Of a stretch of 64,000 nt of DNA, positions 1-7,457 are shown piece by piece. Position numbers and translations under genes: made by a program. Source of the stretch: Bacteroidales bacterium (GTDB lineage: Bacteria > Bacteroidota > Bacteroidia > Bacteroidales > Tenuifilaceae); NCBI GenBank assembly GCA_013141385.1, contig JABFRB010000002.1, positions 310,001-374,000 of the forward strand, in the 5' to 3' direction. Numbering within the stretch: the first letter of the stretch is position 1; each line of letters begins with the position of its first letter. Under the pieces are notes generated by a model that was not told where the DNA came from, ran no database searches, and saw only the letters and a program-made list of their open reading frames with translations.

Positions 1-1
1 T

Positions 2-1267
2 GCTAGCAAGGAAAAGAAATTAGAGGTTGCAACAGCTAAAGTGGAGAAAAAAGAGCAGGTTCAACAACCACCAGTTTCTAATCAAGTAGTTACTGCGGTT
101 AATTATCCATCAGATAATGAGTTAAAGAATAATTTCCCCAATTTTAGAGGATTTGGAGGGAATGCAATTGCATATCAAAAGAATATCCCCGTTAGTTGGG
201 ATGGTCCATCGGGACAAAATATTCTTTGGAAAGTAGCAATTCCGTTACCGGGCTATAATTCACCCGTTATTTGGGGCGATAAGATATTTGTTGCTGGTGC
301 GAATGCCTCTAAGCGTGAAGTTTACTGTTTCGATAGGAATTCTGGAAAATTACTTTGGACAGCAAATGCCGATAATATTCAAGGCTCACCAGTAAAATCA
401 CCTGATGTACAGGGAGATACAGGTCAGTCAGCACCAACAATTTCTACCGATGGCAAGAGGGTTTACGTGATCTTCGCCAATGGCGATATCATGACAGTAG
501 ATATGAATGGCACAAGGGTTTGGGCTAAAAACCTCGGGGTACCGCAGAACCACTATGGCCATTCATCATCCTTAATCACTTATAAAAATCTAGTAATAGT
601 TCAATATGATCAGCGAACAAACCCAAGGGTACTAGCCCTGTCATCAACAAATGGTGATGAAGTTTGGAGCACTCCTCGGAAAGTTAAAATATCTTGGTCG
701 TCACCAATAATTGTGAATACAGGAAGTCGCACTGAGCTAATACTTGTAGCCGAACCATTCGTTACATCTTATGATCCAGCAACAGGCAAACAGTTATGGA
801 GTATGGATTGTATTTCAGGCGAGGTTGGCCCATCACTTGCTTATGCCGATGGTGTTGTGTTTGCGCTAAACGAGTATGCAAGCCTAACAGCAATTAAGGT
901 TGGCGATACTCCACAAAAACTTTGGGAGAGTTCGGATTATCTATCCGATGTTCCTAGCCCTGTTGCAACTGATAAGTACTTGTTTGTAGTTACAAGTTAT
1001 GGCACAGTTGTTTGCTACGATGCGAAGACAGGAACGAGTTATTGGACAAAGGAGTTTGAAAATGGTTTTTACTCATCACCAATAATTGCGGAAGGTAAAA
1101 TTTATCTTTTAGATAAACAGGGTGTTATGCATATTTTCAATGCTGATAAAACATACACTTCAGTAGGAGAGGCAAAATTAGGAGAGAAATCGGTTTGTAC
1201 ACCAGCATTTGCAAATGGAAGAATTTACATCAGAGGAGATAAAAATTTGTACTGTATTGGTAAATAG
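2..1267 (+). CDS. PQQ-like beta-propeller protein, 5' end outside window
   Basis: Partial gene. The reading frame is open to the first bases of the window, so the GTG at 41 is only an internal codon and the true start lies upstream. The visible part has a short Lys/Glu-rich linker followed by propeller blades of the PQQ-dehydrogenase-like type (PF13360): repeats such as GKLLWTAN, GKQLWSMD and GTSYWTKE alternate with SSPII-type strands. Propellers of this kind are usually exported structural or binding proteins. Nothing here shows quinoprotein catalysis, so no enzyme activity is claimed. The linker resembles the one that joins ankyrin repeats to a propeller in the gene at 12981-15215, so the missing N-terminus may hold a second domain (inference). 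The NADH-oxidising fusion gene follows on the same strand after about 80 bp. Confidence 0.85.
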   Translation, partial: ASKEKKLEVATAKVEKKEQVQQPPVSNQVVTAVNYPSDNELKNNFPNFRGFGGNAIAYQKNIPVSWDGPSGQNILWKVAIPLPGYNSPVIWGDKIFVAGANASKREVYCFDRNSGKLLWTANADNIQGSPVKSPDVQGDTGQSAPTISTDGKRVYVIFANGDIMTVDMNGTRVWAKNLGVPQNHYGHSSSLITYKNLVIVQYDQRTNPRVLALSSTNGDEVWSTPRKVKISWSSPIIVNTGSRTELILVAEPFVTSYDPATGKQLWSMDCISGEVGPSLAYADGVVFALNEYASLTAIKVGDTPQKLWESSDYLSDVPSPVATDKYLFVVTSYGTVVCYDAKTGTSYWTKEFENGFYSSPIIAEGKIYLLDKQGVMHIFNADKTYTSVGEAKLGEKSVCTPAFANGRIYIRGDKNLYCIGK

Positions 1268-1302
1268 TTAATTAGTTAAGAGTGAAAGATGTTTTTAGGA
1301 TG

Positions 1303-1332
1303 ACCTTTCAGAGTCTAAAAGACCTGAAAGCG
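1303..1332. repeat. imperfect intergenic hairpin
   Basis: The arms CTTTCAGAGTCT and AGACCTGAAAG pair with one bulge around a three-base loop, between the propeller gene and the NuoEF fusion gene. There is no T tract, so it is not a classical terminator. It may be a decayed copy of the intergenic palindromes seen elsewhere in the window. Confidence 0.4.
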
Positions 1333-1349
1333 TCTAATTGGTTTGAAGT

Positions 1350-3686
1350 ATGGAAAATGACATAATAAGAATTGTAGAAGAGAAGGGGAGAGCGGTTGAG
1401 GCGGTAATTCCAATTTTACAGGAAATCCAAAATCATTATAACTACCTTCCACAGGAGGCTTTACAAAGAGTTTGTGAAACAACGGATATCACTCCATCTA
1501 GGATATACGGTATATCTACATTCTATACACAGTTCAGGCATAAACCGGTAGGTAAACATATCATCAAGGTGTGCGTTGGAACTGCATGTCATGTTAAGGG
1601 TGCAATGCTTGTGTACGATTCTTTCCGACGAAATCTTAATTTAAAAGATAACGAGGATACCGATTCGGAAGGTCAATTCACCATCGAAAAGGTTGCTTGC
1701 TTAGGATGTTGTACAATTGCCCCTGTGGTTCAGATAGGTAGCATAACATACGGACATGTAACTTCTGAGACAGTTCCAGAAGTTATTTCAGATTTTCTTT
1801 TAGCAAAGAATGGACATTCTACTGGTGTTACTGTACCTTATATAGATAGTAAAGAGATTCAAGGCGAGATAAGAATTGGTTTAGGTTCATGTTGTGTTGC
1901 AAGTGGTAGTTCGGGAGTTAAAGAGGAACTTGAGAAAATACTTCTTAAGAGTAAGATAAATGTAAACGTTAAACACGTTGGATGTGTTGGTATTTGTAAT
2001 CAGGTGCCAATGCTTGAGGTTCATAAACCGGGAGAATCGCCATCATATTACACTAAAATTAAACCCGATGAGGTTAGAGAGGTAATTCATCGTCATTTTA
2101 AGCCTCACAACCTATTTAGCAGGATAAAGAGCAATGTTTATAGTTTCTTTGAGGACTTAGTATTTGACAGTGCGCCAAAATCACTTCGACGATACTCATC
2201 AGAAAATACGGATACTCCAGTTGCTGAATTTCTTCAAGGGCAGATTAATATTGCAACTGAGCATAGAGGGGTTATCAAACCTAGTGATATCAAAGAATAT
2301 AAAAAACTGGGTGGATTTAGTGCATTAGGCATATGCCTAAAAGTTAAAACTCCATCAGAGGTTATAGATATAATCAAGGGTAGTGGTCTGAGGGGAAGGG
2401 GTGGAGCAGGTTTCCCTACGGGTACTAAATGGCAATTGGTAGCGAATGCAGTTTCGGATAAGAAGTATGTTATCTGTAATGGTGACGAGGGCGATCCTGG
2501 TGCTTTTATGGATAGAATGCTACTTGAATCATACCCATTTAGGGTGATTGAAGGAATCATAATAGCGGCCTATGCCGTTGGTGCAAGTGAGGGATTATTC
2601 TACATTAGAGCTGAATACCCGTTGGCATTGATTCGGATACGTGAAGCATTAAGTATTTGCGAAAAAGAAGGTCTTCTTGGCAAAAACATTCTTGGAACCA
2701 ATTTTTCGTTTAACCTAAAAATCTTCGAGGGAGCTGGGGCTTTTGTTTGCGGTGAGGAGACAGCATTAATTGCTTCTGTTGAGGGTAAGCGGGGTTATCC
2801 AACAATGCGTCCACCTTACCCTGCCAACGAAGGACTCAGGGGAAAACCAACTTTGATAAACAATGTTGAAACCTATTCCATGGTTTCGTGGATTATTAGG
2901 AATAGTGCGGAATCATTTCATAATATTGGAACAAAATTCAGTAAAGGAACTAAAGTTTTTGCGCTTGCAGGTAAGATAAATCGCGGTGGTTTGATTGAAG
3001 TTCCCATGGGAATTACAATTAGAAAAATTGTTGAGGACATTGGAGGTGGTATTCCTAATGGAAAGCAATTTAAGGCTGTTCAGATTGGTGGCCCATCTGG
3101 GGGATGCATTCCTGCCTCAATGGCAGATACTCCAATTGACTATCACTCATTAATACAGGTTGGCGCGATGATGGGTTCTGGAGGTCTTATTGTACTGGAT
3201 GAGACCGATTGTATGGTTGATATCGCAAGATATTTCCTAACCTTTACCCAAGACCAATCATGTGGAAGGTGCACATTCTGTCGCATAGGTACAAGAAGAA
3301 TGCTTGAGATTCTCAATAAGATAACTAGTGGAAAGGGAACTTTAGCTGATTTAGATACACTGGAGAAACTTGCAGCGAGTACAAAGAGAGGCAGTATCTG
3401 CGGGTTAGGTAAAAGTGCTCCGAATCCAGTACTCACAACACTAAAGTATTTTAGGGATGAGTACGAGGCGCATATCAATGGTCATTGCCCAACGGGTAAG
3501 TGTAAGGAGATGATTACATACGATATCACCAATGAGTGTATTGGCTGCACAAAATGTGCACAGCGATGCCCATCGGATGCAATCAAAGCAAAACCTTACG
3601 AATTGCACCATATCGATACCGAGAAATGTATTAAATGTGATATATGCAGGGAGGTTTGCCCTGTGAATGCTGTAATAACAAAGTGA
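1350..3686 (+). CDS. NuoE-NuoF fusion, NADH-oxidising iron-sulfur flavoprotein (HydC/HydB-like)
   Basis: Cytoplasmic electron-input module expected to oxidise NADH on FMN. Domains in order: a NuoE/HydC thioredoxin-like [2Fe-2S] domain (residues 1-150; Cys75, Cys80, Cys117, Cys121 in the C-x4-C and C-x3-C pattern); a second thioredoxin-like [2Fe-2S] domain as at the N-terminus of HydB (about 172-250; Cys181/182, Cys212, Cys216); the NuoF FMN/NADH core (GLRGRGGAGFPTGTKW at 346-361, NGDEGDPGAFMDR near 377-389); the N3-type [4Fe-4S] motif SCGRCTFC near 640 with a further Cys in SICGLG; and a C-terminal two-[4Fe-4S] ferredoxin (CIGCTKCAQRC, CIKCDICREVC). NuoE and NuoF are normally separate proteins, so this is a fusion. 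The layout matches HydB/BfuB-type subunits of electron-bifurcating complexes, but no hydrogenase or formate dehydrogenase catalytic subunit is visible nearby. The probable partner is the FAD protein at 4166, beyond an inserted small gene. Confidence 0.93.
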   Translation: MENDIIRIVEEKGRAVEAVIPILQEIQNHYNYLPQEALQRVCETTDITPSRIYGISTFYTQFRHKPVGKHIIKVCVGTACHVKGAMLVYDSFRRNLNLKDNEDTDSEGQFTIEKVACLGCCTIAPVVQIGSITYGHVTSETVPEVISDFLLAKNGHSTGVTVPYIDSKEIQGEIRIGLGSCCVASGSSGVKEELEKILLKSKINVNVKHVGCVGICNQVPMLEVHKPGESPSYYTKIKPDEVREVIHRHFKPHNLFSRIKSNVYSFFEDLVFDSAPKSLRRYSSENTDTPVAEFLQGQINIATEHRGVIKPSDIKEYKKLGGFSALGICLKVKTPSEVIDIIKGSGLRGRGGAGFPTGTKWQLVANAVSDKKYVICNGDEGDPGAFMDRMLLESYPFRVIEGIIIAAYAVGASEGLFYIRAEYPLALIRIREALSICEKEGLLGKNILGTNFSFNLKIFEGAGAFVCGEETALIASVEGKRGYPTMRPPYPANEGLRGKPTLINNVETYSMVSWIIRNSAESFHNIGTKFSKGTKVFALAGKINRGGLIEVPMGITIRKIVEDIGGGIPNGKQFKAVQIGGPSGGCIPASMADTPIDYHSLIQVGAMMGSGGLIVLDETDCMVDIARYFLTFTQDQSCGRCTFCRIGTRRMLEILNKITSGKGTLADLDTLEKLAASTKRGSICGLGKSAPNPVLTTLKYFRDEYEAHINGHCPTGKCKEMITYDITNECIGCTKCAQRCPSDAIKAKPYELHHIDTEKCIKCDICREVCPVNAVITK

Positions 3687-3694
3687 AGAATAAT

Positions 3695-3764
3695 GAACAA
3701 GGATTAACGAATGATGAATGTAGAAGTGGCAGATCATCATTCTTAAATCGTTAATCCTTGTTCT
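3695..3764. repeat. perfect 16-bp inverted repeat, family A, ahead of IVP gene
   Basis: The arms GAACAAGGATTAACGA (3695-3710) and TCGTTAATCCTTGTTC (3749-3764) are exact reverse complements. A second inner pair, AATGATG/CATCATT, extends the hairpin. The same sequence family recurs at 7359-7438 and 12902-12942. The hairpin ends 16 bp before the start of the four-helix-bundle gene. Confidence 0.9.
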
Positions 3765-3780
3765 TAAATCAAAATAAGAA

Positions 3781-4155
3781 ATGAATAAGTTCGATTTAGA
3801 AGAACGATTAATCGATTTTGTTGTATTAATAATTGAATTGACTAAATCAATGCCAGCCTCAAAAGCATCAAATCACTTGATTGACCAAATAATACGTTCA
3901 ACATCTTCATCTGCATTGAATTATGGAGAGGCTCAAAGTGGTGAGTCAAGAAGGGATTTTATTCATAAAATAAAAATTGTTTTAAAAGAGTTGAGAGAGA
4001 GTTATGTTTGTTTGAAAATTATTTATCGCGCAAATCTTTATACCGATAAATCTCAGATAGAAAAGGCCATGCACGAAAACAATGAATTAATTTCAATCTT
4101 TGTGAAAAGCGCAGAGACTGCTCAAAAAAACATGTCGAATAAAGGATCGCATTGA
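3781..4155 (+). CDS. four helix bundle protein (23S rRNA intervening-sequence protein family)
   Basis: A 124-residue, entirely helical protein of the IVP/S23 family (PF05635, TIGR02436). Recognisable features are the N-terminal helix LEERLIDFVVLIIELTKSMP, the central IDQIIRSTSSSALNYGEAQ stretch and the ELRESYVCLKIIYRANL helix. In several bacteria members are encoded inside 23S rRNA intervening sequences. Here the gene is free-standing and lies between two genes that otherwise look like partners (NuoEF fusion and FAD protein). It sits just behind a perfect hairpin of a dispersed repeat family, which suggests that gene and hairpin arrived together (inference). Its biochemical role is unknown. 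The start ATG directly follows the repeat. The next gene begins 10 bp after the stop, so both are probably co-transcribed. Confidence 0.88.
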   Translation: MNKFDLEERLIDFVVLIIELTKSMPASKASNHLIDQIIRSTSSSALNYGEAQSGESRRDFIHKIKIVLKELRESYVCLKIIYRANLYTDKSQIEKAMHENNELISIFVKSAETAQKNMSNKGSH

Positions 4156-4165
4156 AAATTATAAA

Positions 4166-5734
4166 ATGATTCATCTAAAAATAAATAACCAAGCAATTAC
4201 AGTTCCTGCTGGAACTAGCGTCCTTAATGCTGCTAAGTCAATTGGGGTTGATATTCCTACAATGTGTTATCTCCAGGGAAATAGCAATCATCCATCGTGT
4301 ATGGTTTGCATTGTAAAGGATATAAGATCAGGGACTCTATTCCCTTCATGTGCCATGCCTGTAGAACAAGAAATGGATATCATTACCAATGATGACGATG
4401 TTCGGAATGCCCGCAAGGATGCACTTGAACTGCTACTCAGCGACCATGTTGGCGATTGTGAGGCTCCATGCCGAACAGCTTGCCCTGCATTTATGGATAT
4501 CCCACAAATGAATAGGCTTATCGCTCAAGGTAAACATCTTGATGCGTTAAGAGTTGTGAAAGAGGAGATAGCACTGCCATTTATTTTAGGACATATCTGC
4601 TCAGCCCCATGCGAGAAGGTTTGTAGGAGAAAACAGGTTGATAATCCAGTATCTATTTGCCTTCTGAAAAGATTCACTGCTTTTAACGATTCTAAAAATC
4701 AATTAGCATTTCTACCAGAAAAAAATCAAACAACTAATAAAAGGATTGCAATTATTGGGGCAGGACCATCTGGCCTTGCTTGTGCATTCTATCTTTTAAA
4801 ACTTGGTCATAATTGTGTGATATTTGACTCAAAATTAGAAGCTGGGGGAACATTACTTCAGGTTTCTGAAAATGAGTTGCCCAAAGAGGTTTTGAAAGTT
4901 GAAGTAGATTTAATTAAAACCTATGGTGCTGAGTTCCGACTCAACACAACTATAACCCCAGAAATTATTAAGAATGAGATTAAAAACTCATTTAATGCAA
5001 TTGTGTTTGCAACGGGTGATATCACCAAATCAAATCTAAATGATTTTGGGTATAATGTTAGTAAAACAGGATTAGTAGCCGATTCAGATACTTATGCACT
5101 AGATGGAACAGGAGTATTTGCTTGTGGAAGTGTTTTACATCCTCTAAAAATGGCTGTTAAGGCTGTCGCACAGGGAAAGGAAGCAGCATTTTCGGTGCAT
5201 AAATTTTTAGGAGGGATACCTGTTTCTAATAGATATGATAGATTCAACTCCAAGTTTGGACTCCTTCAACCATCAGAGATTGCCGAATATTTAAAAGAAT
5301 CAATTGCTGATGATGTAATCACCCCCAAAGGAGGAAGATTGATAGGCTTTACAGCCGAAGAAGCAATGCTTGAGGCTAAGCGATGTATGCATTGTGATTG
5401 CCGCAAACCCGATACGTGTAAACTCAGGTTATATGCCGATGAGTATAAGATTGACAGAAAAAAGTATTCCTTAGGTGAGCGTAAAACCCTGAAAAAGCAC
5501 ATTCAACACGAGACAGTTGCTTATGAGCCTGAAAAGTGCATACGCTGTGGTCTTTGCATCGAAATAACATCCAAGAATAAAGAATTGACAGGCCTTACAT
5601 ATATCGGACGAGGCTTTGATGTTAGGGTGGATATTCCATTTAACCGGGAATTAAGCCAAGCTCTAACCCAAACTGCAAAAGATTGTGTTAATGCTTGTCC
5701 TACTGGAGCGATATCATTTAAAAAGCAAGAGTAA
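4166..5734 (+). CDS. iron-sulfur/FAD oxidoreductase, GltD-like but lacking the NAD(P) subdomain
   Basis: A 522-residue cytoplasmic redox protein. It begins with a NuoG/HydA-type [2Fe-2S] ferredoxin domain (Cys34, Cys45, Cys48, Cys62). A GltD-type N-terminal cysteine domain follows (Cys98, 102, 106 and Cys145, 149, 153). Then comes an FAD Rossmann motif, IIGAGPSGLA, near residue 196, and a C-terminal ferredoxin-like part with CMHCDC, CIRCGLC and CVNACPTGA. GltD, NfnB and SfrB proteins carry a second dinucleotide-binding subdomain for NAD(P)H between the FAD halves. Here the chain passes from the FATGDI strand to GVFACGSV within about 50 residues and no second GxGxxA motif is visible. I infer that it receives electrons from the NADH site of the NuoEF fusion rather than from its own nicotinamide site. 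The acceptor is unknown. Confidence 0.88.
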   Translation: MIHLKINNQAITVPAGTSVLNAAKSIGVDIPTMCYLQGNSNHPSCMVCIVKDIRSGTLFPSCAMPVEQEMDIITNDDDVRNARKDALELLLSDHVGDCEAPCRTACPAFMDIPQMNRLIAQGKHLDALRVVKEEIALPFILGHICSAPCEKVCRRKQVDNPVSICLLKRFTAFNDSKNQLAFLPEKNQTTNKRIAIIGAGPSGLACAFYLLKLGHNCVIFDSKLEAGGTLLQVSENELPKEVLKVEVDLIKTYGAEFRLNTTITPEIIKNEIKNSFNAIVFATGDITKSNLNDFGYNVSKTGLVADSDTYALDGTGVFACGSVLHPLKMAVKAVAQGKEAAFSVHKFLGGIPVSNRYDRFNSKFGLLQPSEIAEYLKESIADDVITPKGGRLIGFTAEEAMLEAKRCMHCDCRKPDTCKLRLYADEYKIDRKKYSLGERKTLKKHIQHETVAYEPEKCIRCGLCIEITSKNKELTGLTYIGRGFDVRVDIPFNRELSQALTQTAKDCVNACPTGAISFKKQE

Positions 5735-5773
5735 ATTAGTATGCTATTTTGCAGTAAATAAAGTAAATTCCGC

Positions 5774-5810
5774 ATCCCCTCCTTTTTTAAGGAGGGGCAG
5801 GGGAGGTAAA
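5774..5810 (+). repeat. left inverted repeat of DUF559 cassette
   Basis: Contains CCCCTCC and GGAGGGG arms around a TTTTTTAA core (5776-5797), then CAGGGGAGGTAAA. It matches the reverse complement of 6174-6209 apart from the loop and one base in GGAGG versus GGTGG. Confidence 0.85.
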
Positions 5811-5819
5811 TTTATCAAC

Positions 5820-6173
5820 ATGCAAGTTCATAATAGAAAAGAATTAAAAACTAATCGTAGAAATCTACGTTCCAATTTAACTCCTGCTGTGATAAGATTA
5901 TGGAAATGTCTTCAAAACAAACAACTTGATGGCAGAAAATTTAGACGTCAACATAGTATTGGTAATTACATTGTAGATTTTTATTGCTCAGAAGAAAAGA
6001 TCGCCATAGAATTGGATGGTGATGTTCACTTTAATCCAGTGAACGAAAAATATGATATTCAACGGGATGATTATATTAAATCATTAGAAATAAAGGTTAT
6101 TCGTTTTCGAAATTGTGAGGTTTTTGAAAATATTGACAATATTTTAAATGGAATACGGGAGTGTTTTAAATAG
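5820..6173 (+). CDS. DUF559 family, Vsr-like endonuclease domain protein
   Basis: A 117-residue protein of the DUF559 family, which has the restriction-endonuclease-like fold of very-short-patch-repair (Vsr) endonucleases. Family landmarks are LTPAVIRLWKCLQ near the N-terminus, FRRQHSIGNYIVDFYC, the acidic strand AIELDGDVHF (Asp53, Glu64 and Asp66 as likely metal ligands, His70) and VIRFRNCEV followed by an Asn-rich end. The frame extends upstream to a TTG inside the preceding gene, but that part translates the repeat. The ATG at 5820 matches the usual N-terminus of the family and is preferred. Function in this family is not established; a nicking or repair-type nuclease is likely from the fold. 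The gene fills the space between two inverted repeats, so it may act on them. Confidence 0.88.
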   Translation: MQVHNRKELKTNRRNLRSNLTPAVIRLWKCLQNKQLDGRKFRRQHSIGNYIVDFYCSEEKIAIELDGDVHFNPVNEKYDIQRDDYIKSLEIKVIRFRNCEVFENIDNILNGIRECFK

Positions 6174-6209
6174 TTTACCACCCCTGCCCCTCCTAAAATA
6201 GGAGGGGAT
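6174..6209 (-). repeat. right inverted repeat of DUF559 cassette
   Basis: Starts immediately after the DUF559 stop codon. It contains a small hairpin of its own, CCCCTCCT (6187-6194) and AGGAGGGG (6200-6207) with a five-base loop, and is the inverted counterpart of 5774-5810. Confidence 0.85.
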
Positions 6210-6231
6210 ACAAGCAACAAAGTTATTTTAT

Positions 6232-7335
6232 ATGAGATATTTAGTAATTGTATTTTTATTCTTGAATCAAATTTTAGATGCTCAGGATAACTCCAATTGG
6301 CCATGCTTTAGAGGCAATCCATCACTTACAGGTTATTCGAACGTGCAGCTACCAAAAACACTAAAGTTGCTATGGACATTCAAAACCGAGGATGCAATTA
6401 AATCATCACCAATAATTCAAAATGGCAGTATCTACATCGGCTCAAACGATGGTTATATCTACTCAATCTCTGATAAAGGGGTATTGAATTGGAAATACAA
6501 GTCGGCCACATCAATTGAATCACCTCCTCTTTATCTTGATAATACTATTTATGCTGGTTCGCTTGAGGGTACAGTATATGCATTAGAGGCAAAAACAGGT
6601 AAATTGAAATGGGAGTATAAAACCGAAGGTCAAATCTCAGGCTCGGTAAACTGGGTGATATCTCCAGATAAAAAGAGTAAGAGGCTTTTTGTTGGAAGCT
6701 ATGATTTTAACTTTCATTGTATTGATGCTGCTACTGGCAAATCGGCCTTTAAGTTCGAAACCGAAAATTATATCAATGGAACACCATCAAGTAATGGAGA
6801 ACTATCTGTTTTTGGTGGTTGTGATGGGAATTTATATCTATTAAATGTTAACACGGAGAAACTTGATAGTAAAATTGAAATAGGAACCTATATGGCTGCA
6901 TCCACCGCAATTGATGGGGGTAGAGCATATTTTAGTAATTACGATGGTAAAGTTTATTGTGTAGATTTAGCCTCAAAAAAAAATATATGGAAATATGATG
7001 GAACTGCCCCATCTATCTCCTCTCCAGCAGTTTCCGGTGATAGAGTTGTTATAGGCTCACAGGATAAAAACGTTTACTGTTTCGAGAAATTAACAGGAAA
7101 ACTGCTATGGAAATTTAAAACGTTGGGTAAAGTGGATAGCTCACCAGTAATTGCAAGGGATGTAGTAGTGGTAGGTTCGGGCGATGGACGAATTTATATG
7201 ATAGATTTGAACAAAGGTGAAAAAATTTGGTCTTACGAGATAGGAAAACCCATTACCAGTTCGCCAGCAGTTATTAAGAACATGGTAGTTATTGGTTCGG
7301 AGGATGGGAGTGTTTATGCTTTTGGGATAAAATGA
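6232..7335 (+). CDS. exported PQQ-like beta-propeller protein
   Basis: A 367-residue protein with an N-terminal signal peptide (hydrophobic residues 2-14, cleavage near LDAQ) followed almost at once by a complete PQQ-like propeller. Blades carry the regular pattern G.(L/V)(L/N)WK(Y/F)K followed by SSP and V(V/I)GS.DG.(I/V)Y, for example LLWTFKTEDAIKSSP, LKWEYKTEGQISGS and IWSYEIGKPITSSP. Most closely it resembles outer-membrane-assembly-like (BamB-type) or PQQ-binding-like repeat proteins. Catalytic quinoprotein residues cannot be identified, so a binding or scaffold role in the periplasm is the safest call. It is one of four propeller genes of this kind in the window. Confidence 0.9.
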   Translation: MRYLVIVFLFLNQILDAQDNSNWPCFRGNPSLTGYSNVQLPKTLKLLWTFKTEDAIKSSPIIQNGSIYIGSNDGYIYSISDKGVLNWKYKSATSIESPPLYLDNTIYAGSLEGTVYALEAKTGKLKWEYKTEGQISGSVNWVISPDKKSKRLFVGSYDFNFHCIDAATGKSAFKFETENYINGTPSSNGELSVFGGCDGNLYLLNVNTEKLDSKIEIGTYMAASTAIDGGRAYFSNYDGKVYCVDLASKKNIWKYDGTAPSISSPAVSGDRVVIGSQDKNVYCFEKLTGKLLWKFKTLGKVDSSPVIARDVVVVGSGDGRIYMIDLNKGEKIWSYEIGKPITSSPAVIKNMVVIGSEDGSVYAFGIK

Positions 7336-7358
7336 CTTAATATCGAAAAATGAATGAA

Positions 7359-7438
7359 GAATAAAGATTAACGAATTTCGAATTCAGATGTATCATAGAA
7401 TACAATCTTCTTAAATCAAAAATCGTTAATCCTTGTTC
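7359..7438. repeat. inverted repeat, family A, second copy
   Basis: The right arm TCGTTAATCCTTGTTC (7423-7438) is identical to the right arm at 3749-3764. The left arm GAATAAAGATTAACGA (7359-7374) differs from the first copy at two positions. The flanking word AAATCAAA is also shared. No small gene accompanies this copy; it lies between the propeller gene and the glycosyltransferase. Confidence 0.85.
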
Positions 7439-7457
7439 TAAAATCAAATTATAAACA

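Larger units (their letters stand above)
5774..6209. mobile_element. putative DUF559 cassette bounded by inverted repeats
   Basis: A 37-bp left end (5774-5810) and a 36-bp right end (6174-6209) are near-identical inverted copies, and the only gene between them is the DUF559 reading frame. Each end also contains its own small palindrome of CCCCTCC/GGAGGGG. The right end starts directly after the DUF559 stop codon, and the left end stops 9 bp before its ATG. This compact gene-plus-ends arrangement looks like a mobile or formerly mobile unit. There is no transposase, and I see no clear target duplication. Confidence 0.6.

Noticed and set aside
2234-2560. Minus-strand frame inside the NuoEF fusion gene
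   Set aside because: Overlaps conserved NuoF motifs on the other strand and has no features of its own.
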